Shown here: in pieces, positions 1 to 8,822 of the stretch
Layout: every line of letters begins with the position of its first letter
How positions within the stretch are numbered: the first letter of the stretch is position 1
Source: Nocardioides pinisoli
Lineage (GTDB): Bacteria > Actinomycetota > Actinomycetes > Propionibacteriales > Nocardioidaceae
NCBI RefSeq assembly: GCF_024199985.1
Contig: NZ_JANARS010000006.1
Location: 186,001-250,000, forward strand
Reading direction: 5' to 3'
Length of the DNA: 64,000 bases
Notes under the pieces: model-generated
The model's database searches: none
What the model was told of the DNA's origin: nothing
What the model saw: the letters and a program-made list of their open reading frames with translations, nothing else
Made by a program: the position numbers and the translations under genes

Positions 1-1
1 G

Positions 2-832
2 ACGTCGGCGGTCGCGCTGACCCTGCGCGCGGTCGCCGGGCTCACGACGCGGCAGGTCGCCGAGGCCTACCTCGTGCCCGAGGCGACGATGGCGCAGCGG
101 ATCAGCCGCGCGAAGCGGACGGTGTCGGGCGAGTCGTTCGACCGGCCCGGCGACCTCGCGACGGTGCGCCGGGTGCTCTACCTCGTCTTCAACGAGGGCT
201 ACACCGGCGACGTCGACCTCGCCGCCGAGGCGATCCGGCTGACCCGCCAGCTCGCCGCGCTCGCCGGCCCCGACGGACCGGACCCGGAGACCGACGGCCT
301 GCTCGCGCTGATGCTCCTCCACCACGCGCGTCGCCCGGCGCGCAGGCGCGACGACGGTACGATCGTGCCCCTCGCCGAGCAGGACCGTGGCCTGTGGGAC
401 ACCGCCCTGATCGAGGAGGGCGTCCGCGTCCTGCAGGCCGCGCTCGCCCGCCAGCGCCGCGGCGAGTACCAGCTCCAGGCAGCCATCGCCGCCCTCCACG
501 CCGACGCCCCGAGCGCCGCGGAGACCGACTGGGTGCAGGTCGTGCAGTGGTACGACGAGCTGCTGGCGCTCACCGGCAGCCCGGTCGTGCGGCTCAACCG
601 GGCGGTGGCCGTGGGCGAGGCCGACGGACCCGGGGCAGGCCTCGCGGCGCTCGCCGAGGTCGACCCCGCGCTGCCCCGCCACCGCGCCGCAGCGGCGTAC
701 CTCCACGAGCGGGCCGGCGACCTCGCCACCGCCGCGCGGCTCTACGCCGAGGCCGCCGAGCTCGCGACCAACCTCCCCGAGCGCACGCACCTGACCCGGG
801 AGGCCGCCCGCCTCAACCGGGCAGCCCGCTGA
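2..832 (+). CDS. ECF sigma factor, ECF42/DUF6596 type (5' truncated)
   Basis: The frame is open from base 2, so the start and sigma-2 region lie outside the window. The first residues visible form the end of a sigma-4 helix-turn-helix (TTRQVAEAYLVPEATMAQRI). The long C-terminal extension, with the GPDGPD motif, the helical DGLLALMLLHHARR segment and TPR-like helices near the end, is the hallmark of ECF42-type factors (DUF6596). Such factors redirect RNA polymerase, and in this family the C-terminal domain replaces a classical anti-sigma factor. They usually sit beside a DGPF/YCII-domain gene, which would be upstream of the window if present. The assignment is firm and the regulon unknown. Confidence 0.88.
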   Translation, partial: TSAVALTLRAVAGLTTRQVAEAYLVPEATMAQRISRAKRTVSGESFDRPGDLATVRRVLYLVFNEGYTGDVDLAAEAIRLTRQLAALAGPDGPDPETDGLLALMLLHHARRPARRRDDGTIVPLAEQDRGLWDTALIEEGVRVLQAALARQRRGEYQLQAAIAALHADAPSAAETDWVQVVQWYDELLALTGSPVVRLNRAVAVGEADGPGAGLAALAEVDPALPRHRAAAAYLHERAGDLATAARLYAEAAELATNLPERTHLTREAARLNRAAR

Positions 833-871
833 CAGGCGACGCACAGCAACCCCACAGGAAGTCGGGGCAGG

Positions 872-1597
872 ATGCTGTCCGTGCAGCAGCTCACCCGCCC
901 CGACGGCTCCCCCGTGCGCGTCCTCGTCGTCGACGACGAGGTCAACATCGCCGAGCTCCTCGCGATGGCGCTGCGCTACGAGGGCTGGGACCTCCGCATG
1001 GCGCACAGCGGCAGCGACGCGGTCGCCGCCGCGCGCGACTTCCGGCCCGACGCCGTCGTGCTCGACATCATGCTGCCCGACTTCGACGGGCTCGAGGTGC
1101 TGCGCCGGATGCGCGCCGACGGCAGCGACGTGCCGGTCCTCTTCCTCACCGCCAAGGACGCCGTCGAGGACCGCATCGCGGGCCTGACCGCCGGTGGCGA
1201 CGACTACGTCACCAAGCCGTTCTCCCTCGAGGAGGTCGTGGCCCGGCTGCGCGGGCTGATCCGGCGCGGGGGCACCGCGGCCCAGGCCGAGGCGAGCAAC
1301 GTGCTCGTCGTCGGCGACCTCACCCTCGACGAGGACAGCCACGAGGTGCACCGCGCCGGCGAGGAGATCACGCTGACGGCGACCGAGTTCGAGCTGCTGC
1401 GCTTCCTGATGCGCAACCCGCGGCGCGTGCTGAGCAAGGCGCAGATCCTCGACCGGGTCTGGCAGTACGACTTCGGCGGGCAGGCCAACGTCGTCGAGCT
1501 CTACATCTCCTACCTGCGCAAGAAGGTCGACGCCGGCCGCGAGCCGATGATCCACACCATGCGCGGCGCCGGCTACGTGCTGAAGCCGGCGTCCTGA
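872..1597 (+). CDS. Two-component response regulator, OmpR/PhoB family
   Basis: A 241-residue DNA-binding response regulator. The receiver domain (about residues 15-125) carries the acidic pair VVDDE, the phosphoacceptor Asp in VVLDIMLPD and the conserved Lys in YVTKPFS. The C-terminal winged helix (about 140-240) has FELLRFLMRNP and ends in the family signature TMRGAGYVLK. The stop codon overlaps the start of the kinase gene by one base (TGATG), so the two are translationally coupled. The sequence resembles mycobacterial TrcR/TcrX-type regulators, but the signal and target genes cannot be read from the DNA. Its phosphodonor is almost certainly the next gene product. Confidence 0.93.
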   Translation: MLSVQQLTRPDGSPVRVLVVDDEVNIAELLAMALRYEGWDLRMAHSGSDAVAAARDFRPDAVVLDIMLPDFDGLEVLRRMRADGSDVPVLFLTAKDAVEDRIAGLTAGGDDYVTKPFSLEEVVARLRGLIRRGGTAAQAEASNVLVVGDLTLDEDSHEVHRAGEEITLTATEFELLRFLMRNPRRVLSKAQILDRVWQYDFGGQANVVELYISYLRKKVDAGREPMIHTMRGAGYVLKPAS

Positions 1598-3012
1598 TGG
1601 ACCTCACCGGCCCGCGGCTGCCGCGCACGCTGACGGCGCGCCTGGTCGCGGTCGTCGTCGTGCTCGTCGCCGCCTCCGCGCTCCTGATCGGCGCCGCCAC
1701 GGCGCTGGCCATGCAGCGCAACCTCGACCAGCGCCTCGACGCCGACGTCCGGGATGCCGCGCGCTTCGTCGCCGGACCCCGTCGACCGGACCGCGACGAC
1801 GACGACTTCGGTCCCGGCCAGCGGTACGGATCGATCGAGGCCTACTACCCCGACTCCGGCGAGTCGTGGGGAAGCGTGCTCTCCGAGCGTGAAGGGGAGG
1901 GCTGGTCCGCCTCGACCGCGCTCGACACCGCCCAGCTCACCGCGCTGGACTCCCTCCGCGCGGACCGCGACCCCCAGAGCGTCGACGTCCCCGACCTCGG
2001 CAGCTACCGGGTGCTGGTGACCGACGTGTCGGGTGGGACGGTCGTGGCCGGGCTCCCCCGCAGCGAGGTGGCCGAGACGGTCGAGCGGCTCGTCCAGCTC
2101 GAGCTCCTCACCGGCCTGCTCGGCGTGCTCGCCGCCGCCGGCGCGGGCACCTGGGTCGTACGCCGCCAGCTGGCCCCGCTGCGCGAGGTGGCCGCGACCG
2201 CGCACCGGGTCGCCGAGCTGCCGCTGGCGTCCGGTGAGATCGAGATGACCGAGCGGGTGCCGGCCCGGCTGACCGACGAGCGCACCGAGGTCGGCCAGGT
2301 CGGCTCGGCCCTCAACGCGATGCTCGACCACGTCGAGGCCTCCCTCGGCCAGCGCCACCGGAGCGAGCAGCAGGTGCGCCAGTTCGTCGCCGACGCCTCG
2401 CACGAGCTGCGGACGCCCCTCGCGACCATCGCCGGCTACACCGAGCTGGCCCGCCACCGCCCCGAGACGAGCGGCACGGCGCTCGACAAGGTGGAGACCG
2501 AGTCGGCGCGGATGACGGCCCTCGTCGAGGACCTGCTGCTGCTCGCCCGCCTCGACTCCGGCCGGCCGCTGGAGCGGCGGCCGGTCGACCTGTCGCGGCT
2601 GCTGCTCGAGGCCGTCGACGACGTACGGGTGGTGGACGCGGAGCGGTCGTGGCGGCTCTCGCTGCCCGACGAGCCCATCACCGTCACCGGCGACGAGGCC
2701 CGCCTGCACCAGGTCGTCAGCAACCTGCTGACCAACGCCCGCAAGCACACGCCGCCGGGGAGCACGGTGACCGTGACCGCGACCGACCGGGGCTTCACGG
2801 TCCACGACGACGGTCCCGGGTTCGCCCCCGGCCTGGCGCCGCACGCGTTCGAGCGCTTCACCCGCGGTGACGCCGCCCGCACCCGCGGTGGGGCGGGCCT
2901 CGGGTTGTCATTGGTGGAGGCGATCGTCGGCGCCCACGGCGGGACCGTGACGCTCGACAGCCGGCCCGGTGACACGACGATCGCCGTCGAGCTGCCCTCC
3001 CCCCGGCCGTAA
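1597..3012 (+). CDS. Sensor histidine kinase, HAMP/HisKA/HATPase type
   Basis: A 471-residue membrane kinase. The start is placed at the ATG overlapping the regulator's stop codon. TM1 spans about residues 15-38, an extracytoplasmic region rich in Asp, Arg and Gly follows, and TM2 is near residues 170-190. A HAMP linker precedes the H-box FVADASHELRTPLATIAGY, with His as phosphoacceptor. The ATP-binding domain shows the N-box NLLTNARKHTPPGS, G1 DDGPGF, F-box FERFTRGD and G2 GGAGLGLSL, so all catalytic boxes are intact. The short RDDDDFG acidic patch just outside TM1 could bind cations, which is speculation. It forms an operon with the preceding regulator. Confidence 0.92.
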   Translation: MDLTGPRLPRTLTARLVAVVVVLVAASALLIGAATALAMQRNLDQRLDADVRDAARFVAGPRRPDRDDDDFGPGQRYGSIEAYYPDSGESWGSVLSEREGEGWSASTALDTAQLTALDSLRADRDPQSVDVPDLGSYRVLVTDVSGGTVVAGLPRSEVAETVERLVQLELLTGLLGVLAAAGAGTWVVRRQLAPLREVAATAHRVAELPLASGEIEMTERVPARLTDERTEVGQVGSALNAMLDHVEASLGQRHRSEQQVRQFVADASHELRTPLATIAGYTELARHRPETSGTALDKVETESARMTALVEDLLLLARLDSGRPLERRPVDLSRLLLEAVDDVRVVDAERSWRLSLPDEPITVTGDEARLHQVVSNLLTNARKHTPPGSTVTVTATDRGFTVHDDGPGFAPGLAPHAFERFTRGDAARTRGGAGLGLSLVEAIVGAHGGTVTLDSRPGDTTIAVELPSPRP

Positions 3013-3032
3013 ACGCGAGTTACGGTGGCGGC

Positions 3033-3866
3033 ATGAGCCTGGGCACCCTCACCGACAAGGTCGTCGTCATCACCGGGGCGGGCGGCGGCATCGGCCGCGC
3101 CCTCGCCCTCCGCAGCGCGCGGGCCGGGGCGCTGCTCGCCCTGTCCGACTGGGACGGCGACAGCCTGGCCGAGACGGTGGGGCTGGCGGAGCAGGCGGGT
3201 GCGACCAAGGTGCGCCACGACGTCGTCGACGTCTCGGACCGGGCCGCCGTCGCGGCGTGGGCGGACGGCGTCGCCGAGCAGTTCGGCCGGGTCAACCTGG
3301 TCGTCAACAACGCGGGTGTCAGCGCCACCGGCGACTTCGCCGACCTGACCTACGACGACCTCGACTGGATCGTCGGCATCAACTTCTGGGGCGTGGTGCA
3401 CGGCTCCAAGGAGTTCCTCCCCCACCTCGTCGCCAGCGGCGACGGCGCCCTGGTCAACATCTCCTCGCTCTTCGGCCTGGTGTCCGTGCCCGGCCAGTCG
3501 GCCTACAACGCCACCAAGTACGCCGTCCGCGGCCTGACCGAGGCCATCCGCGGCGAGATGCTCGTCGCCGGCCACCCCGTCACGATCACCTGCGTGCACC
3601 CCGGCGGGATCCGCACCGGGATCAGCCGCCACGGGCGCAAGGCCGCCGGCCTCGACGCGGCCCGCATCGACGCGCTCTTCGACACCAAGCTCGCCACGAT
3701 GTCGCCCGACCGGGCGGCGGAGATCATCCTCGACGGCGCGCTCGCGGGGAGGCCGCGCGTCCTCGTCGGCCTCGACGCGCACGTCATCCACCACTTCGCG
3801 CGGATCCTGGGCGCCCGCTACCAGGACGTCGTCGCCCGCTGGACCGCCCGCATGCCGCTGCGCTGA
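3033..3866 (+). CDS. SDR-family NAD(P)-dependent oxidoreductase
   Basis: A 277-residue classical short-chain dehydrogenase/reductase. The cofactor motif TGAGGGIG is at about residues 14-21, NNAG at about 93, the catalytic Ser in NISSLFG and Tyr-Lys in YNATKYAV. Length is typical of classical members, and the C-terminal tail with DAHVIHHFARILG resembles the acetoin-dehydrogenase-like branch. It follows the kinase gene by 20 bp on the same strand, but a substrate link is not evident. The TGA stop codon lies inside the first unit of the large repeat array, so the array reaches right up to the coding region. The substrate cannot be assigned. Confidence 0.9.
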   Translation: MSLGTLTDKVVVITGAGGGIGRALALRSARAGALLALSDWDGDSLAETVGLAEQAGATKVRHDVVDVSDRAAVAAWADGVAEQFGRVNLVVNNAGVSATGDFADLTYDDLDWIVGINFWGVVHGSKEFLPHLVASGDGALVNISSLFGLVSVPGQSAYNATKYAVRGLTEAIRGEMLVAGHPVTITCVHPGGIRTGISRHGRKAAGLDAARIDALFDTKLATMSPDRAAEIILDGALAGRPRVLVGLDAHVIHHFARILGARYQDVVARWTARMPLR

Positions 3867-4044
3867 CCGGGCACTTCCTCGCGCACCACCCCGCTGACCG
3901 GGCACTTCCTCGCGCCCCACCCCGCTGACCGGGCACTTCCTCGCGCACCCTCTCCCCCTCTAGCGCGAGGAGCTGCCCGGTCGGCGCTCCCTAGCGCGAG
4001 GAAGTGCCCGGTCGGCACCATCTGGCGCGAGGAAGTGCCCGGTC
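3862..4044. repeat. 31-bp-phased array: three direct then three inverted copies of a 20-bp motif
   Basis: The motif GACCGGGCACTTCCTCGCGC occurs at 3865-3884, 3896-3915 and 3927-3946. Its reverse complement occurs at 3963-3982 (two mismatches), 3994-4013 and 4025-4044. Every neighbouring pair on each side is exactly 31 bp apart, and the two halves mirror each other around about 3954/3955. The 11-bp spacers are not complementary, so folded RNA or cruciform DNA would be a ladder of three 20-bp stems separated by bulges. The first copy includes the SDR stop codon and the last ends 16 bp before the next start codon. It may act as a terminator, a REP-like element or a protein-binding array. Confidence 0.93.
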
Positions 4045-4060
4045 GCCTAGGTTGAGGGCC

Positions 4061-4630
4061 ATGGAGCCCGGGACCCCGATCCGCTGCGAGATGACCAAGT
4101 GGGGTGACCGCCCGCACTGGCAGTTCCCCGGACTCCACCTCGGCGCCGACGAGCACGGCGAGTGGCTCGGCTTCCCCGCGGGCACGCACAACCAGCGCCC
4201 CGGGCACCAGTTCCACTCCGCCGTCGCCGCCGTGACGCTCGTCCAGCCCGACCGGTGGCACCTGCCGACCTTCCAGGCGCCCGGCATCTGGTGCGACCTC
4301 TACATCGACATCACCACCCCCGCGACGTGGGACGGGCACGTCCTCCGGGCGGTCGACCTCGACCTCGACGTGATCCGGCTGTCCGACCCGCTGCCCGACG
4401 AGGTCCGCGACGAGGCCGTGGACGAGGGTCGCACCGCCGGCGAGATCTTCGTCGACGACGAGGACGAGTTCGCCGAGCACCAGGTCGCCTTCGGCTACCC
4501 CGCCCACGTCGTCGCCGGGGCGCAGGCCAGCTGCGACGAGCTCGTCGCGGCCGTGCGCGCCGGAGTGCCGCCCTACGACGGCGCGCACCGGCGCTGGCTC
4601 GACGAGCTCAGCCGTCTGACGTCTGCCTGA
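4061..4630 (+). CDS. DUF402 (FomD/YgaC-like) domain protein
   Basis: A 189-residue protein. The ATG at 4061 is preferred over an upstream in-frame ATG at 4004, which would begin inside the repeat array. The DUF402 core is clear: RWHLPTFQAPGIWCDLYIDI followed by the acidic strands DLDLDVIRL and FVDDEDEFAEH. Family members are beta-barrel nucleoside di/triphosphatases or related phosphate-ester hydrolases that bind divalent metals through these acidic residues. The fosfomycin-pathway protein FomD and staphylococcal NtdP are characterised relatives. The 3' end overlaps the convergent exporter gene by 23 bp. The substrate is not predictable from sequence. Confidence 0.85.
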   Translation: MEPGTPIRCEMTKWGDRPHWQFPGLHLGADEHGEWLGFPAGTHNQRPGHQFHSAVAAVTLVQPDRWHLPTFQAPGIWCDLYIDITTPATWDGHVLRAVDLDLDVIRLSDPLPDEVRDEAVDEGRTAGEIFVDDEDEFAEHQVAFGYPAHVVAGAQASCDELVAAVRAGVPPYDGAHRRWLDELSRLTSA

Positions 4631-6029
4631 GGGCGCGTCGCTCGGCCCGGGTCATCGCCCGGAACGGGCCGACCAGTCGCGGCCCGGCCAGCCTGCTCTC
4701 CAGCTTGCGCGCCTCCCGCTTCAGCGGCTGGGCGACGTACTCCCCGAGGATCACGCCGGACGCCAGCGCGATGGCGACCGTGATCGCCGTCATCAGCGCG
4801 AGGATCCCCTGGGAGGTGAAGGCGCCGCCCTCGGCGAGGAAGGTGAGCCCGCGGTAGATCGACAGGCCGGGCAGGAACGGCACGATCGCCGGCACGGCGA
4901 CCACCAGCGGCGGCACCCGCACCCGCCCGGCCACCGCGTAGGCGACGAGGCCGATGAAGAACGCCGCCGCGCCGGCCGCCGTGGCCCGGCCGAAGCCGGC
5001 CACCGAGATGCCCTGCGAGATCAGGGCCGCGACGGCGGTGATGAGCGCGATCGGCAGCACCGCGCGCCGAGGGGCGTACGACGCCACGCTGAAGGCGGCC
5101 GCCGAGACGGCCGCGCCGCCGAGCACCGCGGGCAGGTCGGAGATGCCGAGCGCCCCGGGCACCAGCTGGCCGAGCTCGAGCCCGGCGCCGGCCGCCACCG
5201 AGATGCCGAGCCCGACGCCCGCGATGATGCCGGCGGTGGCCATCATCGCCTCGATGAGCCGGGCGCTGGAGGTCAGGTAGAAGCCGGTGAGCGCGTCCTG
5301 CACGGCGCCCATCAGGCCGATGCCGGCGAGCAGCAGGATGATGTTGGCGGTCACCACCACCGACGGGTCCACCTCGATCGGTGTCGCCGCCACCGCGGCG
5401 GCGAGGAGCGTCGCGATCGCCCCGCCGGCGACCTGGAGGTAGAAGAACGGCAGCCGCCGCCGCGCCAGCACGATCTGCACCCGGTCGATGAGCGCGGCCG
5501 CGACCGCCGCCACGATCGAGACCACCGGCCCGCCGCCCAGGAAGACGCCGACGGCCGCAGCCATCACCATCCACGCGACGGTGACGCCCCAGCGCGGCAG
5601 GGCATGGCCGAGCGAGACGATCGTTGCCATCCGCGACCGCGCCAGGTAGAGGTCCGCCTGGTCGGTGAGGATGTCGCGGACCAGGTGGTCCACCGCGGTC
5701 AGGTCCTGGTAGTCGATGTCGCGCTGCTGGACGTGGCGCAGCATGAGCGTCGGTACGTCGTCGGGCGAGCGCTGGTGGCTCATCGACAGGGCCGTGAAGG
5801 TCACGTCGATCTCGGCCGAGCGCAGGCCCAGGTGGTCGGCGACCGAGCGCATGGTCGCGGTCACGTCCGCCGCGCCCGCGCCCGAGGACAGCAGCATCTC
5901 CCCGATGCGCAGGCAGAGGTCCATCGTCAGGTGCACCTCGCGGGCCCGCTCGGCCTCGAGCCGGGCCTCCGGGTCGGTCTCCGGACCCTCGTCGTCCGGC
6001 GTGCTCGGTCGTGCGTCCACCTGGTCCAC
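4608..6029 (-). CDS. Threonine/serine exporter family protein (ThrE-like)
   Basis: A 473-residue membrane protein combining both halves of the ThrE fold. A cytoplasmic N-terminal part (to about residue 150) contains DLCLRIGEMLLSSGAGAADV and EIDVTFTALSMSH, matching the DUF1212 region. About ten hydrophobic segments follow through residue 440. ThrE of Corynebacterium exports L-threonine and L-serine by proton-driven antiport. The gene stands alone, ends 23 bp inside the convergent DUF402 gene, and its start is 79 bp from the divergent ligase gene. The substrate here is assigned by family only. Confidence 0.9.
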   Translation of the reverse strand: MDQVDARPSTPDDEGPETDPEARLEAERAREVHLTMDLCLRIGEMLLSSGAGAADVTATMRSVADHLGLRSAEIDVTFTALSMSHQRSPDDVPTLMLRHVQQRDIDYQDLTAVDHLVRDILTDQADLYLARSRMATIVSLGHALPRWGVTVAWMVMAAAVGVFLGGGPVVSIVAAVAAALIDRVQIVLARRRLPFFYLQVAGGAIATLLAAAVAATPIEVDPSVVVTANIILLLAGIGLMGAVQDALTGFYLTSSARLIEAMMATAGIIAGVGLGISVAAGAGLELGQLVPGALGISDLPAVLGGAAVSAAAFSVASYAPRRAVLPIALITAVAALISQGISVAGFGRATAAGAAAFFIGLVAYAVAGRVRVPPLVVAVPAIVPFLPGLSIYRGLTFLAEGGAFTSQGILALMTAITVAIALASGVILGEYVAQPLKREARKLESRLAGPRLVGPFRAMTRAERRALRQTSDG

Positions 6030-6108
6030 GCGGCCATGGTGGCAAAGGCGGCGTCCGGCCCGACACAGGGGTGAGCCCGCACCGCGGGGGCGTCCTTAGA
6101 CTCGAGGC

Positions 6109-7242
6109 ATGCGCATCGACTTCCACGCGTCGCCGGAGCCGACGCTCGGCGTGGAGTGGGAGTTCGCCCTCGTCGACCGGACCAGCCGCGACCTCGTCAG
6201 CGTCGCCTCCGAGGTCCACGAGCTCGCCGCGGGGCGGCTCGACCGGCCCGAGCGGCTGCACAAGGAGCTGCTGCGCAACACCGTCGAGGTCGTCACCGGC
6301 ATCTGCGACACCGCCGGCGAGGCCGTCGCCGACCTGCGGGACACGCTGGCCGTCGTCAGGCCCGCGGCCGCCGAGCTGGGGGTCGACCTCCTCGGCGCCG
6401 GGTCGCACCCCTTCGCCGACTGGTCCCACCAGCAGCTCACCGAGGGCCACCGCTACGCCGAGCTGATCAACCGCACGCAGTGGTGGGGCCGCCAGATGCT
6501 CATCTGGGGCGTCCACGTGCACGTGGGGATGCCCGAGCGCGACCGGGTGATGCCGGTCCTGGCGTCGATGCTGACGACGTACCCCCACCTCCTCGCGCTG
6601 TCGGCCAGCTCCCCCATCTGGGCCGGCCAGGACACCGGCTACGCGTCCAACCGCGCGCTGATGTTCCAGCAGCTGCCGACCGCCGGGCTGCCCTTCACGT
6701 TCGAGACGTGGGCCGAGTTCGAGAAGTGCATCGCCGACCAGACCACGACCGGGATCATCGACTCGATGGCCGACGTGCGGTGGGACCTGCGCCCCGCGCC
6801 CCACCTCGGCACCCTCGAGCACCGCGTCTGCGACGGCATGTCCGACCTGGGCGAGCTCGGCGCGCTCACCGCGCTCGTCCACTGCCTCGTCGTCGACCTC
6901 GACACGCGGCTCGCCGCCGGCGAGGACCTGCCGACCCTGCCGCCGTGGCAGGTGCAGGAGAACAAGTGGCGCGCCGCCCGCTACGGCGTCGACGCGATCA
7001 TCATCCTCGACGACCGCAACCGCGAGCGGCTGGTCACCGAGGACCTCGACGACCTGCTCGAGCAGCTCACGCCCGTGGCCAAGCGGCTCGGCTGCGAGGA
7101 CGAGCTGCGCACGGTGGCCGACATCCCGGTCCGGGGCGCGTCCTACCAGCGCCAGCGCGCCGTGGCCCACGAGTCCGGCGGCGACCTGGTCGCGGTCGTC
7201 GACGCCCTGGTCGACGAGCTGGCGCACTCGCTGGAGTCCTGA
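6109..7242 (+). CDS. Carboxylate-amine ligase, GCS2/YbdK family
   Basis: A 377-residue ATP-dependent ligase of the glutamate-cysteine ligase type 2 family. The N-terminal signature TLGVEWEFALVD, GAGSHPFADW, GVHVHVGMPERD and the late DVRWDLRPAPHLGTLEHRVCDG are the conserved metal- and substrate-binding strands, and length matches YbdK (about 370 residues). YbdK from E. coli has weak glutamate-cysteine ligase activity in vitro. Because actinobacteria make mycothiol rather than glutathione, the physiological substrates here are uncertain. It could supply gamma-glutamylcysteine, as EgtA does for ergothioneine, but nothing nearby supports that pathway. Confidence 0.88.
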   Translation: MRIDFHASPEPTLGVEWEFALVDRTSRDLVSVASEVHELAAGRLDRPERLHKELLRNTVEVVTGICDTAGEAVADLRDTLAVVRPAAAELGVDLLGAGSHPFADWSHQQLTEGHRYAELINRTQWWGRQMLIWGVHVHVGMPERDRVMPVLASMLTTYPHLLALSASSPIWAGQDTGYASNRALMFQQLPTAGLPFTFETWAEFEKCIADQTTTGIIDSMADVRWDLRPAPHLGTLEHRVCDGMSDLGELGALTALVHCLVVDLDTRLAAGEDLPTLPPWQVQENKWRAARYGVDAIIILDDRNRERLVTEDLDDLLEQLTPVAKRLGCEDELRTVADIPVRGASYQRQRAVAHESGGDLVAVVDALVDELAHSLES

Positions 7243-7358
7243 GGCCCCTCTCCCGGGCGCGGTCCTTGCGTGCGCCCTTGTGGCGCCCGCCGGGGGACGA
7301 GAGGATGCCCGGACCTCGCGCCCCACCGGGCGCGAGGGCAGACACGGAGGAGCAGCCA

Positions 7359-8771
7359 GTGGTGGACCCGATCGACCCGACCGCGACCGGCTTCCTGCTC
7401 GCCGAGAACCGCAACATGCCGATGCACGTCGGCGGGCTGCAGCTCTTCGAGAAGCCCGAGGGTGCGGGCCGCGGCTACGTCCGCGAGATGTACGAGCAGA
7501 TGCGCGACGTCGAGCAGGTCGCCCCGCTCTTCCTCAAGCACCCGCACCGCTCCGTGCGTACGGCGGGGCAGCTGGTGTGGGTGCCCGACGAGCAGTTCGA
7601 CATCGAGCACCACGTCCGGCACAGCGCGCTGCCGAAGCCCGGCCGGATCCGTGAGCTGCTGGAGCTCTGCTCGCGGCTGCACAGCACCCGGCTGGCCTGG
7701 GAGCGTCCGCTCTGGGAGGCCACCGTCATCGAGGGCCTGCGCGACGGCCGCGTGGCGATGTACACCAAGACCCACCACGCCCTCGTCGACGGCGTCTCGG
7801 CCATGCGCCTGCTCGCGAGCGTGCTGTCGACCGACCCCGACGAGCGCGACATGCCCGCCCCGTGGGCGATGCGCCCGCGCACCCGCACCTCGTCGGAGGA
7901 GTCCTCGAGCACCGGCGACGCGTCTCTGGCCGACGTCACGGCCGCCACGATGCGTACGGCGCTCGCGATCGCCTCGGAGGCCGCCGGCATGCCCGGCGCG
8001 CTGGTGAGGACCCTCAACAAGAGCGTGCGCAACGAGACGTCCGCGCTGTCGCTCTACGCCCCGCGCACCATGCTCAACCAGAACATCACCGGATCGCGCC
8101 GCTTCGCCGCCCAGGACTGGCCGGTCGAGCGGCTGCGTGCCGTCGGCAAGGCCACCGGCACCACCATCAACGACGTCGTGCTCGCCATGGTCAGCGGCGC
8201 CATGCGCACCTACCTGCTCGACCTCGACGCGCTGCCCGACACCACGCTCATCTCGATGGTGCCGGTCGGGCTCAACGCCAAGCAGTCGCAGCTCGCCTCG
8301 ACCGACGGGGGCAACGCGGTCGGCTCGGTCATGGTCCAGCTCGGCACCCACCTGCCCGACCCCGCCGACCGGCTCGCCGCGATCCACCGCTCGATGAAGG
8401 ACGGGAAGGACAGCCTCTCGTCGATGACGCCTACGCAGATCCTCGCGATGAGCGCGCTGGGGCAGGCGCCCGCCATCCTCGGCCCGTTCCTCCGGATGCA
8501 GGGCATCGTCCGCCCGCCCTACAACCTCATCGTCAGCAACGTCCCCGGCCCCCGCACCACCCACTACTGGAACGGCGCCAAGCTCACCGGCACCTACCCG
8601 CTCTCCATCCCGATCAACGGGATGGCCCTCAACATCACCTGCACGTCCTACGACGGCAAGATGTGCTTCGGGCTCACCGGCTGCCGCCGCACCGTCCCCC
8701 ACCTCCAGGTGCTGCTGCAGTACCTCGACTCCGAGCTGAAGGCCCTCGAGCGCGCCGCCGGCGTCCGCTGA
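7359..8771 (+). CDS. Wax ester synthase/diacylglycerol acyltransferase (WS/DGAT)
   Basis: A 470-residue acyltransferase. The catalytic HHxxxDG motif is present as THHALVDGVSAMRLL (about residues 136-150), and the C-terminal DUF1298 half contains NVPGPR and PLSIPINGMALNITC. These enzymes transfer acyl groups from acyl-CoA to diacylglycerol or fatty alcohol on the cytoplasmic membrane, building storage lipid bodies. The start is set at GTG 7359 because GGAGG lies 8 bp upstream. The first residues (VVDPIDPTATGFLLAENRNM) align with normal family starts. The gene stands alone and ends in a palindromic terminator region. Confidence 0.92.
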   Translation: MVDPIDPTATGFLLAENRNMPMHVGGLQLFEKPEGAGRGYVREMYEQMRDVEQVAPLFLKHPHRSVRTAGQLVWVPDEQFDIEHHVRHSALPKPGRIRELLELCSRLHSTRLAWERPLWEATVIEGLRDGRVAMYTKTHHALVDGVSAMRLLASVLSTDPDERDMPAPWAMRPRTRTSSEESSSTGDASLADVTAATMRTALAIASEAAGMPGALVRTLNKSVRNETSALSLYAPRTMLNQNITGSRRFAAQDWPVERLRAVGKATGTTINDVVLAMVSGAMRTYLLDLDALPDTTLISMVPVGLNAKQSQLASTDGGNAVGSVMVQLGTHLPDPADRLAAIHRSMKDGKDSLSSMTPTQILAMSALGQAPAILGPFLRMQGIVRPPYNLIVSNVPGPRTTHYWNGAKLTGTYPLSIPINGMALNITCTSYDGKMCFGLTGCRRTVPHLQVLLQYLDSELKALERAAGVR

Positions 8772-8822
8772 TCCTCGCGGCGCCACTCCTGTCCCTGGAG
8801 TCACCGGATAACGGCTGAGACT

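Noticed and set aside
394..3012. 872-residue reading frame covering the sigma factor and regulator
   Set aside because: The first 400 residues are an Arg/Pro-rich out-of-frame shadow of two well-supported genes; only the kinase part from 1597 is real.
3862..4044. CRISPR array from the regular 20-bp repeats
   Set aside because: The spacers are only 11 bp, half the copies are inverted, and no cas gene is near.
4573..7326. 917-residue minus-strand frame across the exporter and ligase region
   Set aside because: Low-complexity composition with no domain; it is antisense to the carboxylate-amine ligase and out of frame with the ThrE-like gene.
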